Assembly (NCBI GenBank): GCA_935421135.1
Contig: OW285191.1
Location: forward strand, 3,697,219-3,761,218
DNA: 64,000 nt
Direction of reading: 5' to 3'
Source of the DNA: Bugulina stolonifera
Lineage: Eukaryota; Bryozoa; Gymnolaemata; Cheilostomatida; Bugulidae
How positions within the stretch are numbered: the stretch's first letter is position 1; every line of letters starts with the position of its first letter. A model generated the notes under the pieces. That model saw nothing but the letters and a program-made list of their open reading frames with translations. It was not told where the DNA came from and made no database searches. Position numbers and translations under genes: made by a program. Positions 22,804 to 34,803 of the stretch are shown piece by piece.

Positions 22804-23368
22804 TGTCATAGAGAAAGATGCAACGTAGCCACATTGTCTAAATTTACATTAACTAGATTGGTGGAAATTATATAACATTGCAACAATCTAGAGAACTGGA
22901 TCTGTCATCATACGTCGTACTGTGATACCTTGCTACGATAATTCTTTGTGTATACAATTTAATTAATCATTATGTAATATTATATCCTACACGTTCAATT
23001 ACCAATTTATCTCAACACCCTGTAAGCAGTAAGAAAATATTCTGTAGGGAGTAAATTTTGTTTCAATGAAATTTGTAGCATTTATATACTGTATGAACTT
23101 AATTTCTAACCCAAGTGCGACTTGAGTGCTAGAGTTGTCTTCCTTTGCTTCTATCTTCAGTATTTATATAAAATATCAGTAAATAGTGTTTATTCTAAGA
23201 GAATAGAATGCTATAATTTATCATGTTTACTAAGCTTGTTCCTTTTGAAAGTCATCAGCACATATTGCTTCTATCAACGAGTGTAGTACATCCCATACAT
23301 GATCCACATGTAAAATATACTTTTACTTATATGTACATGTACATCATCATTTATTACTGTTTATACCA
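22804..23368. other. Noncoding DNA
   Basis: AT-rich with ACATGTACATGTA-type palindromes near 23333. No gene or structured element was recognised. Confidence 0.5.
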
Positions 23369-23946
23369 TAGATATAATATAAAGACTAGATAGGACACCC
23401 TGTGTTAATGCTCCAATGCTCTTTGTCCTACTAAATTATGGAAAATCCCCCACGACATAACGTAAACTCACCATGATACTTGTAGCCTGCAATCATGATT
23501 CACACTATATATTATAATGGTGTACTGCAGCATAAACTAGCACCAATTTGGTTTAAATCAAGCCCTGCTGCCATAATATCTGTATCCTGGCAAATTGATG
23601 TCTGCATAACACATTACCACATAACAATCTATCAAAATAATGGTACTAAACACTACCTATTTACACTGTCTAGTACCATTTGATAGCTTGTTATGTGGTA
23701 ATGTGTTATGCAGACATCAATTTGCCAGGATACAGATATTATGGCAGCAGGGCTTGATTTAAACAAAAGTGGTGCTAGTTTATGCTGCAGTACACCATTA
23801 TAATATATAGTGTGAATCATGATTGCAGGCTACAAGTATCATGGTGAGTTTACGTTATGTCGTGGGGGATTTCCCATAATTTAGTAGGACAAAGAGCATT
23901 GGAGCATTAACACAGGGTGTCCTATCTAGTCTTTATATTATATCTA
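23369..23946. mobile_element. 578-bp near-perfect palindrome (foldback element)
   Basis: Arms of about 275 bp run from AGATATAATATAAAGACTAG at the left to its complement at the right, around a loop at about 23646-23672. Only a few mismatches were seen. TA sits at both outer ends, which could be a TA target duplication as in Tc1/mariner-type MITEs. No coding content. Confidence 0.88.
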
Positions 23947-24598
23947 AGGTTTATACTCATAACTGCTATTATTCAACAGAACTCATATAATCATGTCCGT
24001 TATTTTGTAGTCGATTTCTACTTACTAATAAACTCTAAAAATAACTCAATCCTTTAGTGAGTCCATGTACAAATCTGTAGCACACAATGTAAGTGAGATG
24101 ATGGATTTAATACAGTAAAAGAGCAGCTCTCTAATAGCATGATAAACACATGTACATGTACCTATTTAGCATGATTTCCATCAGAAATATCTTTTATGGT
24201 ACATGTACATGTATTTACTCTTACCTGGGTTGGGGGTAGTGTCCATTGTAGCAATTGTCCAAGCAGGGTGTTGACCCAAAGGCTATTGGATCGAACCAAC
24301 TGGTAGTTAGTGTTGAGTTATCAACATTTATACACTCCACTCACCTTATTACCCTGTCAGACAAAGGTAGCTATTATTAAACACCTATAGAAGCAAGTAC
24401 ATGTACTTCTGTGGGACATAGTCTATTGGCTGCTAGAACCTGAAGCTACTGTTCAGGTAAGAAATCAGCACAAGTCCGAGCTATACGCAATTAGAATTAT
24501 TCTAGATGCATACATGTAGATGTGTCGGATAGTAAGAATAGTGCAATGACTTCAGTGAGTAGCAGGAAAACAGGAAATACTCAAGCTTAACAATATAA
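23947..24598. other. Noncoding DNA
   Basis: AT-rich with several ACATGTACATGTA palindromes (about 24151, 24201). No gene was recognised. Confidence 0.5.
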
Positions 24599-25321
24599 TG
24601 TAATGGCTGGGCCGACCCGACCCAACCGTCGGGAGGGTCTCCTATCAGACACTATGTATAAATTCTTCCATAATTATTGCGTACAATCACTGAACTGTGT
24701 GTACCATATCTTATGGTATAATCTTACCTGTTATCGAATTACTAAGTGTAACTACTCTGTTTGTACCCATGTAACTGGGGCCGACGTCTCAGAAATTGCT
24801 GTAAATAATTTTGCACATGTTTTACATGTTTTTAAGCATCTGTTGTTTGGGGCCGACCCATGTTAGGTCGGGCCTCGGCCATCTAGCCGCCATATTGTTA
24901 TGCAAGTTCTAGACAATGCTACGTCGTCTTTTTACCGGAAACTTTTCCCGAAAGTCTAAAACTATATAAAGCGAATGCATTATACTGTTGTTGTTCAGTT
25001 GATGCTTGGATTTCAATAAAGACACTTCTATACTACTTATACAGAGTATTCTCTCGTAGCTAAGGTTCATTTCAGTTGATTAGGTCTAACGAACTTGATG
25101 CCCGAGCGGCTTACTAGCACTGAACATACTTCTTCTCAAGTATAGCACACAAGCATTGACTCAGGACCACAATTGTGTCGTCTTGGTTAACTAGATAACT
25201 ACAAGTACTGTCGATTTTTCATGTAATGCGGAAGGCCTAGCACCACCCATATAGGTTCTTCTTTTTTGCACTATCGGATCATCCCTCGACCTCATAGACA
25301 CAGACCAGCAAAAACATTACA
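24599..25321 (+). mobile_element. Solo LTR, family A copy 2
   Basis: It begins TGTAATGGCTGGG and ends AACATTACA, with a TATATAAAG promoter-like element near 24964 and AATAAAG near 25016. The 4-bp flanks agree in three of four bases (ATAA/ATAT). It is the more complete relative of 8423-8925. Confidence 0.65.
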
Positions 25322-26040
25322 ATATGACAGTTCTAGCTTGTACATGCAACTGACGATTGCAGAAGCACTACCTCTAGACTATTGGACAAGCATCAGATAA
25401 GTGCAGTGTACCATCACTACCCAGCTTGACGTTTGTGTATAATCCCATTTAGCTACAATGTAAATTAGAATATACTGTATGATATTATGATAGTTATAAT
25501 TATGTATTGTTGGTTAATTCCAGAGTCCGGAGAACAATTTAATACTGAGTCCTTCTCAATGACTATGTACAATGTAATGTGATCAAATATTTTTAATTCA
25601 TTATGAAAATGAAGGTTTGCAGTTTTACAATGGGGGCATAATGATAGCGATAACTATACTACATTGTATGTGTGTGAATTGTGTTCCTTGATGTGATTTA
25701 ATACGATGTGCAAACCTTTAGAAATTGTTTCAACTGCCATGTTAATATATCGATGAAACTAAGGGATGGGAGGTAGATGATTGAACTAGGACTGTATTAC
25801 TCCGAAGGGGATATTAAGCAATATCACTCACTCAAAACATGTATAACCATACACAATAGCATAAGCTGAGCATCTATGACATGTAAAAATTAATCATTAG
25901 TATAATAATATGTAGGCATGCCCATCCTATTACAATACACACTGTATTTTGTATACGTGCCACAACCATACGTGGACATAGTACTTGTATGCACAGTTTA
26001 ATGTAATCATTAGTCTCTTAGTAAATCTTTGAGAGAGAAA
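25322..26040. other. Duplicated 5' flank of fucosyltransferase gene 2
   Basis: About 25530-25960 matches 13690-14060, as far as the block before the leader exon. No core promoter can be named. Confidence 0.5.
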
Positions 26041-26123
26041 GATTGGATTAAACAGCTCCGACCTCGGATCCAATCACTACTTCTCAGATACACTACTTTC
26101 ACTACTTTCTCGATACATTGACG
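26041..26123 (+). other. Predicted noncoding leader exon of fucosyltransferase gene 2
   Basis: TGGATTAAACAGCTCCGAC...CATTGACG is followed by the donor GTAATTG. The acceptor TTTAG at 26214-26218 lies two bases before the ATG at 26221. This shows that the in-frame ATG at 26128 lies in the intron. Confidence 0.5.
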
Positions 26124-26220
26124 GTAATTGTTGCACCTTTCTAACTGCTGGTCAAAACGTCTAGCTAGCTACTTTGGTGTATCAAGGATTCTACCTGAAA
26201 CATCTCACCTACATTTAGAT

Positions 26221-29200
26221 ATGCTGAAACAATGGCTTGGATGCTATTTTATAGCTGGATCTATTTCCATCATTTGTCTTATGTTAATTTCTTATGTCAG
26301 ATATATGAATCATGGAAGTAATAGCCTTTACTATAGAGTAGACAAAGGAATCCCAATTACAGGCACCATGATGGAATATAGTGCAACCGATTCACACATG
26401 ATTCCGATCCAAACACCAAAAGTTCATCTTCCAGTGACAAGGAATATACAAGCAGAGAGTACACCGACAACAACTTCAATGACTAAAACTAATGAACTCT
26501 ATCCATCGGTCTCAAAGCCATCCATGCACATAGAGTTCATGTACAAACTAGAGACAACTCCTCCAAAAACTATCTCATGTAACGGATTGTATACCTGCAC
26601 TTTCTCCGTAAGTGCAGGTCGCATACCAAGTAGGAAGACAAATTTTGCAGTTTTTCTTGGCCGGAGACTCTCTAAACAGCCTCCACAGAAATTTCCAAAC
26701 CAACTGTGGATCATGAAAACTGGAGAGTCTCAGAGAAGTCAAACAGTGGATATGAGAAAGTGGAATGGATACTTCAACTATACCCATACCTTTAAACCAG
26801 ACGGAGATTTACCTGGCATGTATTCGCATAATATCAGAAGGATTACTAAGAAGACATTTCGAAACTTTGCCAAAGAGCGGAAATCCCCAAACACATCTCC
26901 TCCTACAGCAGTGTGGTTTGTATCAAACTGTGGTACTCAAGGAATATATAGAGTCACTAGTGCCAGGGTACAGTATGCAGTTGAGTTGTCAAAGTGGATA
27001 AATCTCAAAATATTTACACGCCGTCCTACTTGTAAATCACAAATAGGAAAATTAATCCCAAATATTATATCACACAAACCTAAGAATCAACAACCACATC
27101 TCTCCAATTTTCATTTCTATTTAGCCTTTGAAAACAGTCTGTGTAAAGACTATATAACTGAAAAATTGTGGAAGATTTTGCGAGGACCAGATTTGGTGAT
27201 TCCGATAGTTATGGGAGGTCTTGATATGCAAGAATATGAACGTATTGCTCCACCGAATAGTTATATTCATGTTAAGAACTTTACATCACCAAAACACCTG
27301 GCTGAACATCTGAAATATGTTGTGGAACATGAAGAAGCTTTCAACTACTACCTTCAATGGAGGAATGAGTATGAGCTATATAGAGAGAAAGATGGTGAGT
27401 GTTGTCTACTCTTGATGCATAGATATAATTCCCTTCTCTATACCAAATACTACTATTTAGACATCGTCTTGTAGTTCTGTTAGACATTTATCACTGTTCA
27501 ACATCAAAAAGATTTGCCTTCTTGAACCCCTGACATATAATCAATACTGAAATACAAACTGTTCGGGCAACTTTGTCTACATTGACGTCAAAATGGTGGA
27601 ACACGTTGACCATAACATATTAATCACACCTTGGCAGTGTGTGACTGCGTGCTCTGTTCAAACCTTTGTTTGTACCAAACATTAATTATTGGCCCTAGAC
27701 TTTATATAACTACTCTGTTAAACAAAGAGCGTGAGAGTAAACTATATTTCACATGTGTTTAGCTGTGATTGATAACCCAGAGTTGAAATGAAACCGACAT
27801 GTCATTATTCTGTTAGATATTATTAGTAAAAGTGAAGATTTAAATGCTCACTGTACAATTAGTAGAGGTGGAACGAGACAGTATTTTTGCATTCGAGACA
27901 AGATTCGAGACACTACTCCCAAAAAACTCGAGACGAGACGAGACTGGGTTTTAGGATTCAAGGGAATTTTCCTAAAAAAGTTTGCCAAATTTTATATATT
28001 TGCATGTTAGAACTCCAATAGTTTCACTTGCTACTCTGTAAACTCTGTATTTTATCATTATGCATTTCAATAAAAGGTGAACAGGAGGCTGTGAAATATA
28101 TTGCACATGTATTCCATGCAGATTACATTGCATGTACATACTACATGGGTACTAAAATAATAATGTAACTTGACACATTAGTATGGAGTTATGTTTCCTT
28201 TAATGAAATAAGCCCATGAGTAGACAACTTTTGGTAAGGACATGACATTGCATTATGGGAGTGGTGATTGACAGTCGTTAGTAATTCTGTGTGACTTGCC
28301 GTGATTGACTAGTAGCTCAGAGTTAGCTGCAGTGCTATTACTAGGAAATTAGTGCTGGGAATGCACATGTACGTAGTATTACTAAATAATTTGAATAATA
28401 ATTTTCTATTTGATAGATTTATTGTTGGTTAGCAATTAATTGTATTATAATTATTAATTTATTATAAATATTAAATAAAAATTATTAACTGCTATTAGTT
28501 TTCCAGTCTCGAATACTAATTGCCATCTCGAGACGACTTTCGAGACAAGACAAGTCGATACGAGACTCGAGAAATCTCGAGTCTCGTTCCACCTCTAACA
28601 ATTAGTGAATGCAAACTACACTCAATCTACTGATACACTCTTTTCTCTTGTCTGAGTATGGAGATAGAATTCACCGTAACATATACCTACTTTTAGACAA
28701 GGGCAGCTATGTGACCCATTGAATATATATATACTATACCTGCTGTTAGACAAGGGCAGCTATGTGACCCATTGAATATATATACTATACCTACTGTTAG
28801 ACAAGGGCAGCTATGTGTAAACAGCAGGGATTCTATGGAGGTAGGCACCTCAATGTGGACTCCAATGGTCTTCCTCCTATGAGCTTCTAGTTGCTCCAGC
28901 ACCCTGTTTGTAGTACACCCAGAGTCTAGTAGAAACATGACTAAAATGCCCTCCATCCATCCTTCCATGTGTAAACTAGGTCTATGGGGTTCAGTCTAAT
29001 CTTTAGTAGTCTTTCTACCCATTTTCCAAAAGCGTATATCTACCGTCTCTCTGGTGGGTCATGATGGTCAGAGCCGTCTTTACTCGTGTCGAGTAAGTAA
29101 TCACGGTAGGGGGTTTCCTATGCGTCTAACTTGTCTAAAGGATATTCTCTGACCTTAGCACCTTTGTGCTGGGTCAATCTGGGCCGCTCCACAGCCCCAA

Positions 29201-30620
29201 GCCCTTCCTTCGACATTAGAGTTTTGAAAAAGTCCAACACAAGTGTTCTGACTGGCTGCATTACCAGCACCGGCCCTGGTTTTCCTCGTCACAGCCAGCC
29301 CGGAGCTTGTTTAGAGCCCGGGAGCAAGCAGTGTATGAGTTGACGGTTTTCAGCCAATTGTCTTATGGCTCTCTTTAAGACTGCTAACTCAGTGTCCTCT
29401 CAATGTCCACCTATCGAGGCCACTGTGAGGTTTTTCCCATGAAGCATTACTAGCATTACCTGATCTTCTTACCTGAGCATATGCCAGACAAGGGTGGCTA
29501 TCCGTAATGACCTGGAAGGTCTATGGAAGCAAGAACTTGAGTGATACAAGTCTAGCAGCTCTTAGAACCAGTGGGTACTATGTAGGTACGAAGGAAGTGC
29601 CAGTCTTAGCTACACCAGAGCTAGCCAGCCACGTGAATGTGTATCACATCGTATTGTGGCTCACTGTGTCTTGGGGAGGCAGCACTAGTAAGTGCCCCGG
29701 ATTAAGGAAAATACATCACAAGAAAGAGGCTGCCTGAGATAAAGCTGATGCACTTGTTGCTCTGGACTGGACTGGTCATAACAGACTCTAAAGGGACCCC
29801 ACTTTACGAGCTACATGTGACAAAAAATCATCTACTAAATTAATGCTGTACAATAGGAGATGACTGTGTTATACAACTGGTGGAACACACACATCAGCAC
29901 TCTAGTAGTTAAAGTTTTTAGTAATACACCATGTAGGTTCAGTGGGGCAGTCTGTGCATCAATGGCATTGTGATATCTATATATAGAACAGCTCGGTTGG
30001 ATGTGTAAAATTAGTGCACTGAGAGTATCCTGGGCGATAGGGCTATGGCATAGATTCATACCCATCCACAATAGCATGATTACCACACCTATACTGTTCA
30101 CACCCGAATTGCCCAAATCTGCTGACATTTCGATAATCTGCATTTCTTGTACTCTACTGCACATCATTAAATCTATTAGACTTGAAACGTTCCTGCCTCT
30201 TCTAATCTACTAGGACATGCTGAGTTGTCTCTCACATCCGGCATATAACCTACTCTCAGTCAGAACGAGTTCAAACACTGCCACTGGCTATTGCCAAACT
30301 TTGACTCTCGGTTTCTCTGTTCTCTAAAATTCTTTCCCATGCATAGTAACCACAGAAAACGATGTATTTGTATTTATTCATGCAGCTTTTTTCCGCTCCG
30401 ACGAGAGAAAGATAGACACTGCATAAACAGGAATTGCTACTTCTGTCTGTTCACAGAATCTGGAGAACATAAATTCTGTCCATACTGTACGCTGGCCCAC
30501 AAGGCACCTCAGAAGGTCTGGAATAACATCAGTGATTATTTCAACCAATCACAGTGCTTACATGTGGCAGATAACAGTAAATATTGTGAGTATTACGGTA
30601 TCCAATGTGACAAAATTTAA
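26221..30620 (+). CDS. Alpha-1,3-fucosyltransferase-like protein (GT10), gene 2
   Basis: Exons 26221-27394 and 30457-30620 (445 residues). The start at 26221 is chosen by homology to gene 1 (MLKQW against MSKQW) and by the acceptor just before it. One membrane anchor (about residues 8-27), a stem, then the GT10 domain: FNYTHTFKPDGDLPG, WFVSNCGTQGIYRV, FYLAFENSLCKDYITEKLW, VIPIVMGG. The tail exon supplies five cysteines. The intron is 3.06 kb against 0.67 kb in gene 1 because a hAT MITE and retroelement debris were inserted. All splice sites and the frame are intact, so it is probably functional as a Golgi fucosyltransferase; acceptor specificity is unknown. Confidence 0.87.
27863..28597. mobile_element. 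hAT-type MITE, copy 1 (inside the gene 2 intron)
   Basis: Inverted ends TAGAGGTGGAACGAGAC and GTCTCGTTCCACCTCTA are flanked by a perfect 8-bp duplication ACAATTAG (27855-27862, 28598-28605). Sub-terminal CGAGAC repeats occur at both ends. The 735-bp body has no transposase. Confidence 0.88.
28640..28835. repeat. About 50-bp tandem repeat
   Basis: Three copies of TAGACAAGGGCAGCTATGTG with an adjoining TATATAT tract. Confidence 0.75.
28836..29400 (-). pseudogene. Gag/protease fragment of a Ty3/gypsy-like element
   Basis: The minus strand encodes LVMFLLDSGCTTNRV, the DSG active-site box of a retropepsin. Upstream (29400-29000) are gag-like residues with several stops. No reverse transcriptase or flanking LTR follows. 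It is a decayed fragment lying in the gene 2 intron. Confidence 0.45.
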
Positions 30621-31205
30621 TGTAACGAACTGAGACACAATGCAATTTCATCCGCATTTTTCTGTATGAACTCTGTTTACTCATAATTACAATGTACAGA
30701 GTTTTTAGCACTCCATTTTTCTCTTATTCTGTAGTCGAGTTCTACTTACAATGTATTAAAGCACTCACTAAAAGAGCTCAATCATTTGGTTAATTGACAC
30801 TGCTTGTAAAATGATATCAAAAATTATAAATATCTTGTATCGGTAACATGGAGGATTTAATATAGTACTACAATTCATCGTAATTATCTCTAATAAAATA
30901 ATAAATAAAACATCTCGAGTGATCTCTTCCAGTAGTAGCACAATAATAATATATTGAGCAATATGACAAAGCTTACAATAGTTGAGTCAAAAGTATTTGA
31001 CATCATATTGTGTCTTTGAATGTTTTGTCCCCTACCCTCACCCACCCCCCCCCCCCCCCCCAATGCATAGTCGTTCTTCGTAATAATTTTGTACTTATGT
31101 TTGTCTTGGGTTGTTTGTGGAGAAAGACCATCCATTGGAAGTCTATACTGTCTATGCTGAGACAACTGGCTGTGTTAGTTGGGTGGTGTCGGGACTCCAA
31201 TATAG
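30621..31205. other. Noncoding 3' flank of gene 2
   Basis: AT-rich with a poly(C) run of about 18 at 31045-31062. No gene was recognised. Confidence 0.5.
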
Positions 31206-32124
31206 TGTAACGTTTTTGTGTATGGTTGTCACACGAGTGCCGATGTTAGCACGGGTGTGGAAAGTGCTTGGTAGTGGGCTGCCAAGGTTAACTTCCGCAC
31301 ATTACATAAAGAGTGAATAGTTAAGTAAAGCTCTTGTGATTATTGGAGAGGACGTAGGTCGATGCTGAAATTCATTGAAGAGTCCAGGGTTGACGCAGGT
31401 CCTGTAGTTAAGACTCCGAAGGAGTGTACGAGAAAGTACGAGTGCACGAGTATGAGTGTTCGTAGAAAGGAGTTGTGCTGATCTAGGGGTGTAGACCCGA
31501 TGCTAGATTCATTGAAGAATCCGAAATCGGCTAAGGTTCGATAGTGTAGAACTTACAAGGAGTGTAGAAAGAGTATTTAAACGAGTATGAGGACAAGCTC
31601 AGACGCTGAGGTCTAAAAGACCAGGGCTAGAGCTACCTGCCTGCAAGAGTAAGCCTCTAGGTTGAGTTAGGAGATGTTGCTTTGTTAGAGCGCATTCAAC
31701 AACTGATTTGCACAGCAAAGTGTGTGAGCTCATATACATAACAAACTTCCGGTGAAAAGGGCCGATAAGGTATCGGGCAGTACAATAAGGTATCGTACCA
31801 GAAATTACATAACAACATGGCGGAAAAATGCCCGAGGTCAGCCCTCAAAAGGGTCGGCCTTGCACAAAAAGTGCTTATAATAAGGTAAAACAAATAGTAT
31901 GTAATTATTACCATGTTCTGAGACATTGGCCCCAAATGTATACAGGTAGAAATACTTAGAATAATAATCAGGATAATAAATGTATCTAGTTCCCACGTAA
32001 TCTAGACATGAATGCATTTTTGGAGTCACTTAGTAAGGATAGCATTTGCTTAGGCGTCAAGGTCTTCTTGATAGCCTCTGCATAGGTCGGCCTGGGCGTC
32101 GGATCAGTCGGCCGGTCCATTACA
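31206..32124 (-). mobile_element. Solo LTR, family B-related, inverted copy
   Basis: On the minus strand it starts TGTAATGGACC and ends AACGTTACA, flanked by the 4-bp repeat ATAG (31202-31205, 32125-32128). The interior is homologous to the 32156-33155 element around GGCCGACC and the promoter region. No genes inside. Confidence 0.7.
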
Positions 32125-32155
32125 ATAGTCACTTCTCTTTATTCTACATGTGTAC

Positions 32156-33155
32156 TGTGGTGAAACAGCCTGCCTGGAAACGAACTGTACTCCTATTGTA
32201 CATAACATTATCATAGCTGACATTATCCATGCATGACACTCTATTGTATTGTCTTCATACCCATTCATGCATTCATTATTATACTGTCTTATACACTGCG
32301 TGTCTTATATATACATGTATATATATACTAGCAATCAAGCCTTGGGATTACACTTCTGTTGCATCTTGGTTTTTCCCATGTTTATATATTCGTAGTAATT
32401 ATCTACTCTTGCTTGGTTGTAAATTAATCGAGTCTTTTTTGCCATTTTATGCAGTAACTTCATGGCCGACCTTATAGATTAAGCTCATAATTGTATATGA
32501 CATGTTTCTCCTTATTGAAAGCACATTTTGTGCCAAGGTCGACCTTTTATGTGGCCGACATCAGGCGGAACCATCCATGTTGTTGCATCAGTTCCGGAGC
32601 CGATACCATGTCGGCCGGCCGATACCATATCGGGCTCTTTTGGCCGGAAGTTGTTATAGTATATAAAGGCAGTGGATTTTGTGTTGTTGTTCAGTTGTTG
32701 ATTGCGCTTAAATAAAACAACATCTCCTAACTCAACCTACAGAGGCTTACTCTTTAGGCGGGTAACTCCACCGGAGGATCCCTTGATCCAGTACGGCTCG
32801 AATTCACCCCATCCTAGGCCAAGCATATCTCTCTACACCCCTTAAACTTAGGTCGGTCTCGGGTTCTAAATGAACCTAGCGCTGGTCCTAGGATCTCAAG
32901 GCTAGACAATCTTTCACTGCACTCCCTCGGAGTATAAAATCTACATGACCTACGTCGGTCCTGAGCTCCAATGAGTCTCGGCATCGGCCTACGTCTGATA
33001 TAACATACAATACACCTATAAAGAGCACATATAACTGTTCACTCTTTTATGTAATGAGCAGAAGGTACACTTGGTCGGCCTCTACCACCTTCCAAGCCCT
33101 TCACATACTCGTAGCCCTCGGTTCTTGTATGTAACACAACTCCGAAAACATTACA
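32156..33155 (+). mobile_element. Solo LTR, family B copy 2
   Basis: TGTGGTGAAACAG to AAAACATTACA, flanked by the 4-bp repeat GTAC on both sides. It has a TATATAAAGG element (about 32662) and an AATAAAA signal (about 32711). It is about 1 kb and homologous throughout to 17479-18456. It lies 31 bp from the inverted LTR, head to head. Confidence 0.78.
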
Positions 33156-33789
33156 GTACAATAGTGTCTTCCCAACCTTTTGAATCAATCTAGGATGCAA
33201 TTGGAAATTCAAAGATGGTGGTCCAGCATAGGTCCAAAGGGGTTATTGAACTGGGACTTTGCTTGGCTGGAGAAAACCATCCCTAGCTCATCGGCACATA
33301 CAGGTTTCTCGCACAACAATGAGGATTGCCTTTTGGCCCAGGCAGTTGTGTTTCCAACCATGTTGCAAAAGCAGGCTGGAGAAATGTTCAGCATGTTGGT
33401 CTAAAATGTCTCTGAACTTTAGGTCGCAAAGGCACTAATAAACTCCACTGTGCTGCACTTTACTCTAGGAATCTCTTAGCCTACATGTAGATTCGTCATG
33501 GAACTGAACGCTAGAGAAAACAGGGTAGCAAGATAGGCTTTGCCTATAAGATAAATGCCCACGTGGCAGGTGGACCTATTTGTCACAATAACTTCAAGTA
33601 GATAGACAGCATCGCTAGTCAGCAGAGTTGTGCTAATCCATTGCCAGTAGCTGGGAATTCTAATCAGTTCAGCAAGCTTTTGCTACAAATTTAAATCCTA
33701 ATTTAATCTTCTAGCTTTCAAATTAATCTTAATCCTAATCATTTGCTTTTGACTTTTCAAATCTACATGTAGCTTAAATTGCTACAATT
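33156..33789. other. Noncoding DNA
   Basis: No gene or recognised repeat; short overlapping ORFs of about 60-75 codons on both strands have no family features. Confidence 0.45.
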
Positions 33790-34803
33790 ACCTTGCTTAA
33801 TTACTGCAAACAGTATAGTAGGGGACCCAAGGGGTGGTTTCTGCTCATTGAATTCTACTTTATGTTCTATATATCAGATGAAAGCTGAGACTCCGCTGAT
33901 TTCAAAACTGCGAGCAACTTTTTTGTACCTGGTGGCCATTTGTCAATTTTTACTGCTATGTGTAACAGATCCTCCAACACTAAAATGACTGAACCAAATC
34001 TTTTGGTATTGATATCATACATTGACCGGAAGGTCCTTTGCTTACATAACAATTTTCGGTGCCGGGAAAGGAAGTGGGCCGAGTCTACTAGCACTTTTCG
34101 TACAATGAGTCAAATTATGTGAATTCTTTTAACTCGGAGAGCTGCCATTTTTGTTGTGGGGGCATGGTGAATCCACTATTTTAGTATGCTATTAAGTCAT
34201 CTCTTAGTGATGCATATGTGAATTTATGTGATGCTATGTACAATACTTTGCTAAAAAGTGACGCTTTTTTAATGCTAAACCATGTTTGGAGTTGTCTCCC
34301 CTAAAAGATAAAGCACATGATTTTGACATGTAAAGCAGCAATAGAGACATGATAATGCCTTAGATATATATAAGAGTAAGTTGCGCATTATTCTTTACTT
34401 GAAAATTGGTGTCGGAACAGGAAGTGGGCGGAGTCTACTAGCAAGATTCCGGAAGTTATGCACATCTCTTGTGTTCAGAGAGCCACCACTTGTGTTATAA
34501 AACGGTGTTTGTTCCAACGCTCTAGTATGTTAATACACAACCACATGAGAGTGGATCTTGAGAATATTAGGATTCTAAGTGCAGCACTTCAGTACAAAAG
34601 TGCGCATTTTTAATGCTGCTTCACGTTTGGAGTTGTCTTCCCAAGTAATAAATAGGCACAATTTTGATGTGGTGAGTTGCACTAGAAGGAAAGTGACGCA
34701 GGATAATTCCAGAAAGCTTTGCTATAAGATTTAAAATTATTTTATGTACCTTTATGACATTACAAGTGACATTCGTGATGTCAAGACCCAGGCTTTTGTT
34801 TTG
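33790..34803. repeat. Interspersed repeat built of about 0.5-kb monomers, copy A
   Basis: It matches the inverted copy found in two parts at 37660-38654 and 43045-43525. Two related monomers are visible, each with GGAAGTGGGC(C/G)GAGTCTACTAGCA and a GGAGTTGTCTCCC-type box. No coding potential; class unknown. Confidence 0.7.

Noticed and set aside
26128..26220. Upstream in-frame ATG for fucosyltransferase gene 2
   Set aside because: It lies within the predicted 5'-UTR intron; homology with the other copies starts at 26221.
29131..29737. Short plus-strand ORFs within the gene 2 intron
   Set aside because: No family match, and part overlaps gag/protease debris of the opposite strand.
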